From positions 1-45,012 of the forward strand of contig CAZKRL010000022.1 in the NCBI GenBank assembly GCA_964555295.1: 45,012 nucleotides of DNA, read 5' to 3'. Below, one piece after another: positions 1 through 7,623 of the stretch. The position numbers were made by a program, and so were the translations under genes. The DNA comes from CAZKRL01 sp964555295 (GTDB taxonomy: Bacteria; Bacteroidota; Bacteroidia; Flavobacteriales_D; Sanyastnellaceae). The number at the start of each line of letters is the position of its first letter. Positions within the stretch are counted from its first letter, which is position 1. Under the pieces are notes generated by a model, which saw nothing but the letters and a program-made list of their open reading frames with translations, was not told the DNA's origin and ran no database searches.

Positions 1-170
1 TTCACCAATGCCCTCAAAATTGAAGTTGTCTCGCATACTCTATAAGTGAACCACAACATTCCAGAATGGGTTAAGAAGTACCAGATTTTTCGCGCACAAA
101 TCAGAGCATAGAAGGTAGTGTTTTTACCTATGCATTTGCGTATTCGTCGCTGACCAAGCTGTTTCTCTTG
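1..170 (+). repeat. Left copy of a 170-bp direct repeat: decayed IS3 orfA remnant
   Basis: This stretch matches 3223-3392 base for base except for six substitutions that I count by eye. On the plus strand it begins inside a decayed OrfA (reads FTNALKIEVVSHTL and then a stop). It continues in shifted frames with readable pieces that resemble the OrfA part of the transposase at 209-1288, such as the PTQIRT-WKAEFL region. Both copies carry the same early stop and shifts, so the copy was decayed before it was duplicated. Weaker similarity to the right-hand remnant continues to about position 205, next to the stop codon of the minus-strand transposase. The left end runs off the window. Confidence 0.85.
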
Positions 171-179
171 AGTATTGAG

Positions 180-1396
180 AGAAATGGACTTTAGCTTGAG
201 ATTGATTTCTATGCAGCACTATTGTAAACCTTCGCCGGTGGGACTTTGCCAATGGATGAATGAGAGCGACGTTGGTTATAATAGTTAATAAAGTCTTCAC
301 AATCGCGGAATAACTCTTGGCCGTCTTCACTGGGCTTTAGATATAAACTGTCATGCTTGATGGTTCGAAAGAATCTTTCAATATGAGCGTTGTCGGTAGC
401 TCTACCTTTGCCATCCATAGAGATTCTGACACCGCTTAATGACTTTACATATGTCACGTATTCTTCACTGGTAAACTGTGTTCCTTGATCAGAATTTATA
501 ATGTCAGGTATACCGCATTGAGCAATTGCATTCTGAAGCGTTTTAACCACCCAAGACGATTCCATGGTATTGGATATATCCCAACCCACAATGTATCGGC
601 TATAAACGTCTATTATCGCAGTTAGGTACATGAAACCATACCTCATAGGTATGTAGCTGATATCAATCTCCCAAACTTGATTGCTCCGTACGATGGGCAA
701 TCCGCGCAGCAGATAAGGATACTTGTACTTAGTCTTGTCAATCACGGTTGTTCTAGGCTTGGGATAAATCGCGTAGATTCCCATCAACTGCATAAGTGAC
801 CGAGCCCGGTCACGACCGATGCTAATGCCGATAGATTGTAACTCCGAGCTGTATCTGCGAGTACCTCTTGTAGGATCCTCCAAATACATCTTGTCCATCC
901 TTTGCATGATCGCTAAATCTTCCTGACTTACACCAACTTCTGAGTAATAGAATGTACTTCGAGGAAGATCGACGAGTTGGCACTGCTCTTCAATTGTAAA
1001 TGTCTTATCGGTCGAGTCAATTATTTGACGCTTTTCATCCGTAGGCATTACAGCAACTTTTTTTTTTAACCAGTCGTTCTCCATTTTCAATCGCCCAATC
1101 TGAGCATACAAATCATTTTCAAGCATCGCCTTCTTCTCCTTTTCCTCAAGGGAATCGGCTTGGTCGGTGCCGAAAACTGAAAATGCGTTTGCTAAAAATT
1201 CGGCCTTCCATGTTCTGATTTGCGTGGGAAATATCTTGTACTTCTCAGCCAATTCTGCAATGGTGTACTTCTCCTTCAGAGCCTCCAAGACAACTTCAGT
1301 TTCGAAGGCATTGATAAATCTTTTCGATAGCGTATCGTAGGGGTAATTTATGGATTTGTTGTTCTAGTTCAACTTGTCCAGTTTTACCCGACCACT
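180..1396 (-). mobile_element. IS3-family insertion sequence (IS150-like), one end near 1395
   Basis: The element carries one transposase frame (209-1288). Its upstream end can be placed at about 1390-1396: read on the minus strand, the sequence TGGTCGGGTAAAAC starts here, and the same sequence begins the related plus-strand remnant at 3145. The downstream end beyond the stop codon at 209 is not clear. GTCCATTTC at 185-193 (minus strand) is only a poor match to the complement of the other end. No target duplication can be shown. The outer side at 1398 is coding sequence of another transposase, which suggests insertion into that gene. Confidence 0.7.
209..1288 (-). CDS. IS3-family transposase, OrfA and OrfB in one frame, start codon damaged
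   Basis: The protein would catalyse cut-and-copy transposition of its IS. Residues 1-75 are the OrfA helix-turn-helix and leucine-rich region (TIAELAEKY, PTQIRTWK). Residues 90-180 are the HTH_21 region. Residues 195-359 are the rve/DDE integrase core, with D209 in VWEID, D267 in NSDQGTQF and E304 in HIERFF. The family normally makes OrfA and OrfB in two frames joined by slippage. Here WLKKKVAV is coded over a run of ten A (1060-1069, minus strand) and both parts share one frame. The listed start is a TTG. Homology continues upstream (KRFINAFETEVV), where the expected ATG, as in the remnant at 3202, is ACG at 1338-1336, and one base is missing after it. Probably inactive or poorly expressed. 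Confidence 0.85.
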   Translation of the reverse strand: MEALKEKYTIAELAEKYKIFPTQIRTWKAEFLANAFSVFGTDQADSLEEKEKKAMLENDLYAQIGRLKMENDWLKKKVAVMPTDEKRQIIDSTDKTFTIEEQCQLVDLPRSTFYYSEVGVSQEDLAIMQRMDKMYLEDPTRGTRRYSSELQSIGISIGRDRARSLMQLMGIYAIYPKPRTTVIDKTKYKYPYLLRGLPIVRSNQVWEIDISYIPMRYGFMYLTAIIDVYSRYIVGWDISNTMESSWVVKTLQNAIAQCGIPDIINSDQGTQFTSEEYVTYVKSLSGVRISMDGKGRATDNAHIERFFRTIKHDSLYLKPSEDGQELFRDCEDFINYYNQRRSHSSIGKVPPAKVYNSAA

Positions 1397-1397
1397 A

Positions 1398-1694
1398 AAT
1401 AGCGTATTCACTTCGCTCTATTTCTCTGCCACCTTTTACGCGTGAAGTGCACAGATCACGCAGCGAACATGCCTTAAATTCAGGCGTGCGATACTTCTTT
1501 TATCGATTTGGCTGAGCACGTGAGGTACCCTTCTTAGTATGCAATTTCTCGTGGGTTTTCATCGTATGACCCGCGGGACATGTATACGTGTCGTATTCCT
1601 TCATTATACACGAACTTGTCGACATTAAACGCTTCTGTGGCTCCGCCTTCATTGCAGTTAGGTAGAGCTTATCACAGTAGAATTCCATATACAT
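1398..1694 (-). pseudogene. IS1182-type transposase fragment, frameshifted and truncated
   Basis: Read on the minus strand, the frame gives EYDTYTCPAGHTMKT, then after one in-frame TAA (1500-1502) continues with ACSLRDLCTSRVKGGREIE and RSEYA. This order (CPxG...C..C.LR..CT...GR.I.RSEY) is the zinc-binding-like middle of IS1182/IS5-group transposases as known from Bacteroidota. Just upstream, the phrase FNVDKFVYNE stands in another frame and would join EYDTY if one base near 1598 were removed, so there is a one-base insertion. The fragment stops at 1398, exactly where the IS3 end begins. The N-terminal and C-terminal parts are absent from the window. Confidence 0.7.
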
Positions 1695-1831
1695 TATCTA
1701 TTGGCACATGCACAGAGGATGAGCTTTGTCTTTGCTTGAAAGTACTCAAATACTCGCAAAACTGTGACAATCCTTCAAGGTTTACGTCATAAGTTCGCAT
1801 TGGAGACACAAATCACCCAACACGAATCATC

Positions 1832-1862
1832 TTTGGAACATAGATATATATTATTAATTTTC
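1832..1862 (+). promoter_or_regulatory. Candidate Bacteroidota promoter of the 1869 gene
   Basis: TTTG at 1832-1835 is followed after 19 bases by TAATTTTC at 1855-1862. This is one mismatch from the phylum's -33/-7 form (TTTG, TAnnTTTG). The predicted transcript start falls almost on the ATG at 1869, so the leader would be very short. The surroundings are AT-rich, so a chance match is possible. Confidence 0.3.
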
Positions 1863-1868
1863 ATTCAG

Positions 1869-2729
1869 ATGAGAAAAATTTTTCTAATTGTTTTATTCGC
1901 ACTAAACCTCACACATGCAAAAGCGCAAAAGGAAGAATTAACAGCAGGAGCAGTTGGGGCCGGAATTGCCATTTTCGCAGCTGCAGCAGCCTATGACGCC
2001 TTCATCGAAAAGTTAGAAAACGAGGCAACAGAGTGGGTTTTATTGAATAGACCTGACTGCAATAGATTTCGTTTAAAAATTATGAATTTGCGTGGAGAAA
2101 AACTCACAAACATGAGTGAAATATCGAGCTGCACATTTATGGTGGAACCAGTTGGTTCAGAAAAGTTTGTTATGATGTGGATAGTAAGTGATGGCTGGTG
2201 GAATGACTATGGTGTGGTATTCAGCAAATTAGCAGTCCGAACCTTTACAAAAATGGAATGGAGTGAAATTGTATGGGGATTTTTTCAATGTGGAACAGGT
2301 TATATGAAGTGCACACCTGATTCCATACCCGTTTATAGCCCTTATGATTTGAAGAAAACTGCAGAACACTTTTGGAACAATTCCGCAAAACAAAAACCAT
2401 CGTTAACTGAAAGTTCATTTCAGAAAGTAATTTCAGACGAAAGAAATAATGTGTTCTACGCATTACGTGATATTACAAATTTCAATTCGCTCTTGTCGGT
2501 CAAAGGAAACAAATTCGATTTTTACAATCCTTCCAACTTGGAGCTTCCTATTACAATTGATTTTGAAAAAATGGATGGCGACACCTACGTCGTTAAAGAT
2601 GTCAAAGATCTAAGAGTAATCTACAACGAACGTAGCATCAATATTTTTTTCAAATCAATTAACTCCCTTGTCAAATTTAGAAATACAATATTCTCGGACA
2701 TAACCAAGGAGCTATTGGAACTGCGCTGA
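1869..2729 (+). CDS. Secreted hypothetical protein among IS remnants
   Basis: I do not recognise this family. The ATG at 1869 is preferred over the upstream in-frame start at 1764. It begins a clean signal peptide (MRKIFLIVLFALNLTHAKAQ, cleavage after AKA or AQ) and has a promoter-like sequence just before it. The mature part starts with a glycine/alanine-rich hydrophobic stretch (about residues 25-45: GAVGAGIAIFAAAAAY), which could be a membrane-associating helix. About 240 residues without recognisable motifs follow, with four cysteines and many aromatic residues (WWNDYG, WGFFQCGTGY). The length is 286 residues. It stands alone between transposase debris, so it may be cargo. Function unknown. 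Confidence 0.65.
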   Translation: MRKIFLIVLFALNLTHAKAQKEELTAGAVGAGIAIFAAAAAYDAFIEKLENEATEWVLLNRPDCNRFRLKIMNLRGEKLTNMSEISSCTFMVEPVGSEKFVMMWIVSDGWWNDYGVVFSKLAVRTFTKMEWSEIVWGFFQCGTGYMKCTPDSIPVYSPYDLKKTAEHFWNNSAKQKPSLTESSFQKVISDERNNVFYALRDITNFNSLLSVKGNKFDFYNPSNLELPITIDFEKMDGDTYVVKDVKDLRVIYNERSINIFFKSINSLVKFRNTIFSDITKELLELR

Positions 2730-3142
2730 GTGAACATATAATTTCATTTTTACTCACTCACATTATAGCCATGAATGTAATTTTCGGCATTCCTTATGAG
2801 CCTTCGCCTAAATACGAAGTGACGAACTCCGATAATTCTGTATCATCACTATCAATCGGATTTAGCGTAGGGTAACCCGAGCATAAGTTAATATTGACTT
2901 ACCGTTCAACGAGGTACACATCGTGGGCAGATGCCAACCTGAGTCTCGGCACCAGTTCCGCTGCGCTAAACCCGCGCCATTGTATGATGGTTACTTCTTC
3001 GCGTGTCCCAGCGCTGCCAAAAACAATGCAATCAACGCATTCACCCCATCTCCCCTATTGGCAAAACTTTCAACGCTGCCTCTCGGCTGCGCCAACTGAC
3101 TCGTCCACTTTAGTGCAACATTTTTAACTTGATTAAAAGGTG
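2730..3142. other. Intergenic stretch with a GC-rich patch, no gene seen
   Basis: I see no convincing gene here. Positions 2941-3060 have 65 G+C in 120 bases by my count, well above the AT-rich sequence on both sides. Short open frames on either strand (2894-3127 plus, 2991-3515 minus) have no recognisable protein features. The minus-strand one crosses three unlike sequence blocks. The patch is probably a fragment of foreign DNA within the IS block. Confidence 0.5.
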
Positions 3143-3510
3143 CAGTGGTCGGGTAAAACTCGACAAGTCTCACAAAATCAACAAATCCATAAATTACCTC
3201 TATGAAACGCGAACGTGGAAAATTCACCAATGCCCTCAAAATTGAAGTTGTCTCGCATACTCTATAAGTGAACCACACCATTCCAGAATGGGTTAAGAAG
3301 TACAAGTTTTTTCGCACACAAATCAGAACATAGAAGGTAGAGTTTTTACCTATGCATTTGCGTATTCGTCGCTGACCAAGCTGTTTCTCTTGTTGAAAGG
3401 GAGAAAAGGACGATGCTTGAGAATCAATTGTATGCCCAGAGGGGCGATGAAAAATGAAGTGCGATGGATAGAAAAAGTTGCTGAATGCCTGAGGACGTAT
3501 AGTATGCACA
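3143..3510 (+). pseudogene. Decayed IS3 orfA with its upstream IS end
   Basis: An IS end (TGGTCGGGTAAAAC from 3145) and an upstream region much like that of the IS3 element at 1290-1396 are followed by ATG at 3202. The frame reads MKRERGKFTNALKIEVVSHTL and then a stop. Homology to OrfA resumes in other frames: KYKFFRTQIRT-stop-KVEFL; then DQAVSLVEREKRTMLENQLYAQ (19 or so residues matched, 3375-3440); then MKCDGW and a lysine-rich piece. At least three shifts and several stops are needed, so it is dead. It preserves the original ATG that the copy at 209-1288 has lost. OrfB is missing, cut off about 25 bases before the icd terminator. Confidence 0.8.
3223..3392 (+). repeat. Right copy of the 170-bp direct repeat
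   Basis: Same sequence as 1-170 with six substitutions. It lies wholly inside the decayed orfA. Beyond 3392 the similarity to the left copy drops but can still be followed for about 35 bases. Confidence 0.85.
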
Positions 3511-3530
3511 ATCACCAGGACACAAACACG

Positions 3531-3564
3531 AAAAAAAAAGACCCGCGATTTAAGTGCGGGTCTT
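3531..3564 (-). terminator. Rho-independent terminator of icd
   Basis: The inverted repeat AAGACCCGC (3538-3546) and GCGGGTCTT (3556-3564) has a nine-base loop. Read on the minus strand it is followed by a run of T (the A run 3531-3539). It lies 24 bases after the icd stop codon and ends the ndk-icd unit. Confidence 0.9.
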
Positions 3565-3587
3565 ATCAGTTTGTAAGATGCGTTTTA

Positions 3588-4814
3588 TCATGACATCCGC
3601 TTGCGCAGCTCGCTATCAATCGCATCAAGAAAGTCTTCCGTGGTGCGGTAATGTTCATCCTGAACTTTATCGCCGTGAATACATACGGCAAGATCCTTCG
3701 TCATAATTCCTGCCTCTACCAAATCCACGCACACCTTCTCTAAGGTCTTACAAAATGCAGCAAGCTCGGGGTTATTATCGAGCTTGGCACGATGAGATAA
3801 GCCTTGTGTCCAGGCATAAATGGATGCTATAGGATTTGTCGAGGTCTTCTTACCTTGCTGATGCATGCGATAATGACGCGTAACTGTGCCGTGAGCCGCC
3901 TCGGCTTCCATGGTTCTGCCATCCGGTGTTATCAGCGCAGAAGTCATAAGTCCCAGCGAACCAAAGCCCTGTGCAACAATATCGCTTTGCACATCACCAT
4001 CGTAATTCTTGCAGGCCCAAACAAAACCCCCGTCACTTTTGAGGGAGAATGCGACCATATCATCAATGAGCCGATGCTCATATCCGATGCCCAAGGCCTT
4101 GAATTGATCCGCAAATTCCTTGCGGTACACCTCTTCAAAAATGTCTTTGAATCGGCCGTCGTATGCCTTGAGGATCGTGTTTTTGGTGGAGAGATAGAGA
4201 TTCCAGTTGCGCATAATCGCCTGATTAAAACAACTGCGTGCGAATCCATAAATACTTTCATCGATGTTGTACATGCTCAATGCAACACCATCTCCTTCAA
4301 ATTGATAAACATCCCACGTTTTCGACTCACCGCCATCTTCAGGCGTGAAGGTCATCGTAAGTTTTCCCTTCCCCTTGATCACGGTGTCGGTGGCTCGATA
4401 CTGATCACCAAATGCATGGCGACCAATATTGATGGGTTTGGTCCAACCGGGCACCAGACGTGGAATGTTCTTACAGATGATGGGCTCACGGAAAACGGTT
4501 CCGCCCACAATGTTGCGGATGGTGCCATTAGGACTCTTCCACATTTTCTTAAGGCCAAACTCTTGTACTCTGGCTTCATCGGGCGTGATGGTTGCGCATT
4601 TGATGGCAACATTGTATTTCAGTGTTGCCTTGGCGCTTTCCACTGTTACCTCATCCTGAGTGGCGTCGCGATGCTCAATACCAAGGTCAAAGTATTTGAT
4701 GTCGAGATCTAGGTAGGGAAAAATCAACTTGTCTTTAATGAATTTCCAGATGATTCGTGTCATCTCGTCGCCATCCATCTCAACGATGGGATTCTCTACC
4801 TTTATTTTCTTCAT
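3588..4814 (-). CDS. icd: NADP-dependent isocitrate dehydrogenase, eukaryote-like homodimeric type
   Basis: Converts isocitrate to 2-oxoglutarate and CO2 with NADP in the TCA cycle, in the cytoplasm. The 408 residues align throughout with the IDH1/IDH2-type homodimeric enzyme. The start VENPIVEMDGDEMTRIIW, the substrate-binding segment SPNGTIRN with the following VGGTVFREPI, the metal-site region DDMVAFSLKSDGG with CKNYDGDVQSD, and the coenzyme segment EAEAAHGTVTRHYR with STNPIASIYAW are all present. The ATG start is unambiguous because MKKIKVENP is the usual N-terminus. It lies 14 bases after ndk and is followed by a strong terminator, so it is the second gene of an ndk-icd transcript. No damage seen. 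Confidence 0.97.
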   Translation of the reverse strand: MKKIKVENPIVEMDGDEMTRIIWKFIKDKLIFPYLDLDIKYFDLGIEHRDATQDEVTVESAKATLKYNVAIKCATITPDEARVQEFGLKKMWKSPNGTIRNIVGGTVFREPIICKNIPRLVPGWTKPINIGRHAFGDQYRATDTVIKGKGKLTMTFTPEDGGESKTWDVYQFEGDGVALSMYNIDESIYGFARSCFNQAIMRNWNLYLSTKNTILKAYDGRFKDIFEEVYRKEFADQFKALGIGYEHRLIDDMVAFSLKSDGGFVWACKNYDGDVQSDIVAQGFGSLGLMTSALITPDGRTMEAEAAHGTVTRHYRMHQQGKKTSTNPIASIYAWTQGLSHRAKLDNNPELAAFCKTLEKVCVDLVEAGIMTKDLAVCIHGDKVQDEHYRTTEDFLDAIDSELRKRMS

Positions 4815-4828
4815 CTTATCTAAAGTTT

Positions 4829-5248
4829 TTATACATGCTCTCTGGTGGTGAAAAAGAAGGCACCTTCAATGGCCGCATTTTCGTTGCTGTCACTTCCATG
4901 TACCGCATTAGCAGCAATGCTTGTAGCAAACATTTTTCTAATGGTTCCTTCCTCAGCTTTCTGCGGATCGGTAGCGCCAATCAGTTTTCTGAAGGCCTCT
5001 ACGGCATTGTCTTTTTGCAGAATCGCGGCAACAATTGGACCGCTTGACATATACTCAACAAGTTCGCCGTAGAACGGGCGCTCTTTGTGCACTTCGTAAA
5101 ACTTTCCTGCTTCCTCCTTGCTAAGTTGAGTCCATTTCATAGCCTTAATCTGAAAGCCGGACTCGATGATTTTGTCTATGATTTTTCCCGTATTGCCAGC
5201 GGATGTAGCGTCGGGTTTGATCATTGTAAAAGTGATGTTTTCTGCCAT
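4829..5248 (-). CDS. ndk: Nucleoside diphosphate kinase
   Basis: Transfers the gamma phosphate of ATP to nucleoside diphosphates through a phosphohistidine. The 139-residue protein has the full NDK fold: TFTMIKPDA at the start, ERPFYGELVEYMSSGP for nucleotide binding, and the active-site histidine in ANAVHGSDS. The start chosen is ATG at 5248 (MAENITFTMIKPD), the family's usual N-terminus; an upstream in-frame start at 5281 would add eleven unlikely residues. It precedes icd by 14 bases and is divergent from the TIGR03643 gene at 5338. A -7-like element stands 21 bases before the ATG. Confidence 0.97.
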   Translation of the reverse strand: MAENITFTMIKPDATSAGNTGKIIDKIIESGFQIKAMKWTQLSKEEAGKFYEVHKERPFYGELVEYMSSGPIVAAILQKDNAVEAFRKLIGATDPQKAEEGTIRKMFATSIAANAVHGSDSNENAAIEGAFFFTTREHV

Positions 5249-5268
5249 TTGGGTTAAAATTAAGGGTG

Positions 5269-5293
5269 CAAAAATAATCAAATGCCAGGCATT
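5269..5293 (-). promoter_or_regulatory. Candidate ndk -7 element and adjacent palindrome
   Basis: Read on the minus strand, TATTTTTG at 5276-5269 fits the -7 form TAnnTTTG. I find no good -33 partner. Next to it is the perfect 13-base palindrome AATGCC-A-GGCATT (5281-5293), in the gap between divergent genes, a position that suits an operator. Both are short and could be chance. Confidence 0.3.
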
Positions 5294-5337
5294 GTTTATG
5301 CCTTGTTCTTTGCAGCTTTGTTTAAATAAATTGAGAG

Positions 5338-5643
5338 ATGAGGTATGCCCATCAAGTTATAGCGCAGGGTGTGTTATCACCGGAAGATTTGGATAGAATT
5401 ATCGAAATGGCATGGGAAGATCGCACGCCCTTTGAAGCGATTTACTTTCAGTTTAAGTTGAATGAATCCGATGTAATTTCATTGATGAGATCTTATCTGA
5501 AAAGGAAGAGTTTCAATATGTGGCGCAAGCGAGTTAATACTGGCGTAAGTAATAAGCATCTTTTGTTACGTGCAGCCGAAATGAATCGTTTCAAGTGCAA
5601 TCGACAGCGAGCAATCAGCGGAAATAAAATCAGTAAGCGCTAA
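5338..5643 (+). CDS. TIGR03643/DUF2805 family protein
   Basis: A small basic protein of 101 residues. The conserved block LDRIIEMAWEDRTPFEAI, then FKLNESDVISLMR and SFNMWRKRV, is that of the TIGR03643 (DUF2805) family. This family is common in Bacteroidota and Proteobacteria and has no established function. The helix-turn-helix-like arrangement and the basic tail (NRFKCNRQRAISGNKISKR) would suit nucleic acid binding, but that is inference. It is divergent from ndk with an 89-base gap. The start is the first ATG and fits the family. Downstream, 85 bases separate it from the PagL-like gene. Confidence 0.85.
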   Translation: MRYAHQVIAQGVLSPEDLDRIIEMAWEDRTPFEAIYFQFKLNESDVISLMRSYLKRKSFNMWRKRVNTGVSNKHLLLRAAEMNRFKCNRQRAISGNKISKR

Positions 5644-5689
5644 TTCTGTATTTCAATACCTAATGGTAAGACTTCGGCAGAATGTACAA

Positions 5690-5721
5690 TTGAATTCTTT
5701 CTTGGGGAGCGTTTATTTTTG
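5690..5721 (+). promoter_or_regulatory. Candidate promoter of the PagL-like gene
   Basis: TTG at 5690-5692 and TATTTTTG at 5714-5721 are separated by 21 bases and match the Bacteroidota -33/-7 form. The ATG follows only seven bases after the -7 element, which would give an extremely short leader. This lowers the confidence. Confidence 0.3.
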
Positions 5722-5728
5722 AGCTCAG

Positions 5729-6883
5729 ATGCGTGGAGTAAAGCCAATTTGCCATTTACTGGAATATGAATCACTTGCTGTTATTATCGGGTTATTTGTT
5801 GCCATAATGTTCCCGCCTCTTTTGAGGGCTCAAGCATCAATTCAACTAACTGCGCACTATGGATTTATTATACCTCACAGAGAGGAAATCCAAAATTTGA
5901 TTCAGGGACATTCTTGGGGTCTGAACGCTGATTATGAATTGAGGTATAAACGTGAAAAGTTTTGGCATCGGGCCTGGTCAGGACCTCGGCAAACTTGGAC
6001 GGCCACTTATCTTAACACCGGGAACCCTTTGCAATTGGGTAGTCATTTTTCGATTTTGCATCAATTGTTTTTACCCTTGCAGAAACTGGATAGCCAAAGG
6101 AGAATTCATCAGACTCTTGCATTGGGTGTTGGACTTGGCTATACAACGAAAATTTGGAATCAAGAAAGCAATTACCAAGCTCCGGTGTTGAGCAGTCACC
6201 TCAATACAGCACTTGCTTTGCAATATGGTATTGAGTTTACGAGAAATGAGAGGAGTCGATTTTCTGCGGGTTTGAGATTAGCTCACTTTTCCAATGGGTC
6301 ATTGAGAACACCGAATTTGGGCACAAATAACTTCTCATTTTTTGTGTCCAAGCGAATTGGCGCTTTAGATGCGAGAAAGAGTATAAAGAGAGATTCACTT
6401 CTTACAGCGGAAATATGTCGTTACAAATTCACGGTAGGATATTTATTCGGTATTAAGGAAATTTTACCTCCCGGTGAAAGGAAGTATTTTGTGAGTATCG
6501 CCAGTCTGGGGATAGATCGAAGAATGAACGCTCGATATTCTTTATGCTTTGGCCTTGATGGTATGCGGAATTCGTCATTACCAGAATTAATGAAGGAGAA
6601 ATTGGGAAGATCAAACTCAGTAAATGATTTGATGCAGCTTGGTGCAACATTCGGATGCAGCATGCATTTCAATCGATTTGAATTGCGCTTTCAACAGGGC
6701 GCTTATATTGTTGATGGCTACAAACAAGATGGTTTGTTGTATCAACGGGTTGGTCTGCGTTTTTACGTTTCAGAAAAGTGGTGGCTTGGACTTATGCTAA
6801 AGACGCACTTTGCAAAGGCTGATTATGGCGAATACGGCATGGGGTATGCCATTTCTTGGCGAAAGGTGAAATTCAATTTATGA
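5729..6883 (+). CDS. PagL-like acyloxyacyl hydrolase (lipid A 3-O-deacylase family)
   Basis: Probably an outer-membrane beta-barrel that removes an acyl chain from lipid A. A signal sequence covers about residues 14-36 (hydrophobic SLAVIIGLFVAIMFPPLL, then RAQA). The family's catalytic segment is seen at residues 185-200: A-H186-F-S188-N-G followed by TPNLGTN. The His and Ser of the HxSNG motif are both kept. Residues 225-384 add a second set of amphipathic strands, so the protein (384 residues) is about twice the size of the classical enzyme, as in other Bacteroidota members. The last bases overlap the next gene as ATGA, so the two are translationally coupled. Substrate and activity are inferred from the family. 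Confidence 0.75.
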   Translation: MRGVKPICHLLEYESLAVIIGLFVAIMFPPLLRAQASIQLTAHYGFIIPHREEIQNLIQGHSWGLNADYELRYKREKFWHRAWSGPRQTWTATYLNTGNPLQLGSHFSILHQLFLPLQKLDSQRRIHQTLALGVGLGYTTKIWNQESNYQAPVLSSHLNTALALQYGIEFTRNERSRFSAGLRLAHFSNGSLRTPNLGTNNFSFFVSKRIGALDARKSIKRDSLLTAEICRYKFTVGYLFGIKEILPPGERKYFVSIASLGIDRRMNARYSLCFGLDGMRNSSLPELMKEKLGRSNSVNDLMQLGATFGCSMHFNRFELRFQQGAYIVDGYKQDGLLYQRVGLRFYVSEKWWLGLMLKTHFAKADYGEYGMGYAISWRKVKFNL

Positions 6884-7617
6884 GAAGATTATTTTTTTCA
6901 TTGAGTGTGTTTTTGTTTTCGCTGGTATCATGTGATCGCGAGAATGCACCCGATTGTTTTCAGTCGGGCGGTGATGAAGCAACTGAGATTCGGTCGCTGG
7001 AAGGTTTTAGCGAACTCGAGTTACGTGATTACATTCAATACGAGCTTGTTCAGAGCGAGCAATTCGGTGTGGAAATAAGGGGGCCGAAGAACTTACTGAA
7101 CGACGTTAGAACAGATGTGAAATCCGGTAGGTTGATTATATCCAATGAAAACACCTGCAATTTTATGCGGTCGTATAAGCGTAAAATTTTTGTTCGTATT
7201 AGCGCTCCGGAATTCGGTGTGATTGATCATTATGCCAGTGGCGATGTAAACTCTATCGATACCATCAGACAGAAACGGTTTATGATGAATTTCCGTCATG
7301 CGACAGGCAGGGTGAATTTGAAGTTTCATTGTGATACTGTTTCCTTATCAATGCATACGGGTTCTGCCGATTGCATGGCCACAGGTATCTCCCACACAAC
7401 GGAGCTGTTTGCAGGCGGATTAGGGTATTTGGATGCGTCTGGTTTGCAAACGCAGAATGTTTTCATCAATCAGTCGTCAATTCAGCCATTGAAAGCGCAG
7501 GCTAGCTCTTATATGTTCTGCCTTATTAAAGGTCGCGGTGATGTATTAATGTATGAAGAGCCGGATCATAGTGATGTGCAAATCGAGGCGGAAGGTGAGT
7601 TGATATTCATGAATTGA
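6880..7617 (+). CDS. Head-GIN domain (DUF2807) lipoprotein
   Basis: A 245-residue predicted lipoprotein. The start ATG at 6880 overlaps the previous stop (ATGA). The signal peptide MRRLFFSLSVFLFSLVSC ends with a lipobox at Cys18. The rest is the DUF2807 right-handed beta-helix type: EIRSLEGFSELELRDYI at the head, a long run of short strands with small residues (GRVNLKFHCDTVSLSMHTGSAD), and a C-terminal segment VQIEAEGELIF. The family is abundant in Bacteroidota and lacks a defined biochemical role. Coupling to a lipid A deacylase points to an envelope function (inference). Confidence 0.8.
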   Translation: MRRLFFSLSVFLFSLVSCDRENAPDCFQSGGDEATEIRSLEGFSELELRDYIQYELVQSEQFGVEIRGPKNLLNDVRTDVKSGRLIISNENTCNFMRSYKRKIFVRISAPEFGVIDHYASGDVNSIDTIRQKRFMMNFRHATGRVNLKFHCDTVSLSMHTGSADCMATGISHTTELFAGGLGYLDASGLQTQNVFINQSSIQPLKAQASSYMFCLIKGRGDVLMYEEPDHSDVQIEAEGELIFMN

Positions 7618-7623
7618 AAGCTA

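Noticed and set aside
1060..1069. Programmed frameshift in the IS3 transposase
   Set aside because: Both parts are already in one frame. The ten-A run could allow slippage, but none is needed to make the full protein.
2894..3127. Integron attC site in the GC-rich patch
   Set aside because: GTTCAAC near 2904 looks like a core site, but no matching partner with proper spacing and no integrase were found.
2991..3515. 174-residue minus-strand open frame
   Set aside because: It crosses the GC-rich patch, the IS end and the decayed orfA, which are unrelated blocks, and is antisense to the orfA homology.
3804..4712. 302-residue plus-strand open frame
   Set aside because: It is the antisense of icd, whose protein is fully conserved on the other strand. 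The plus-strand product has no recognisable features.
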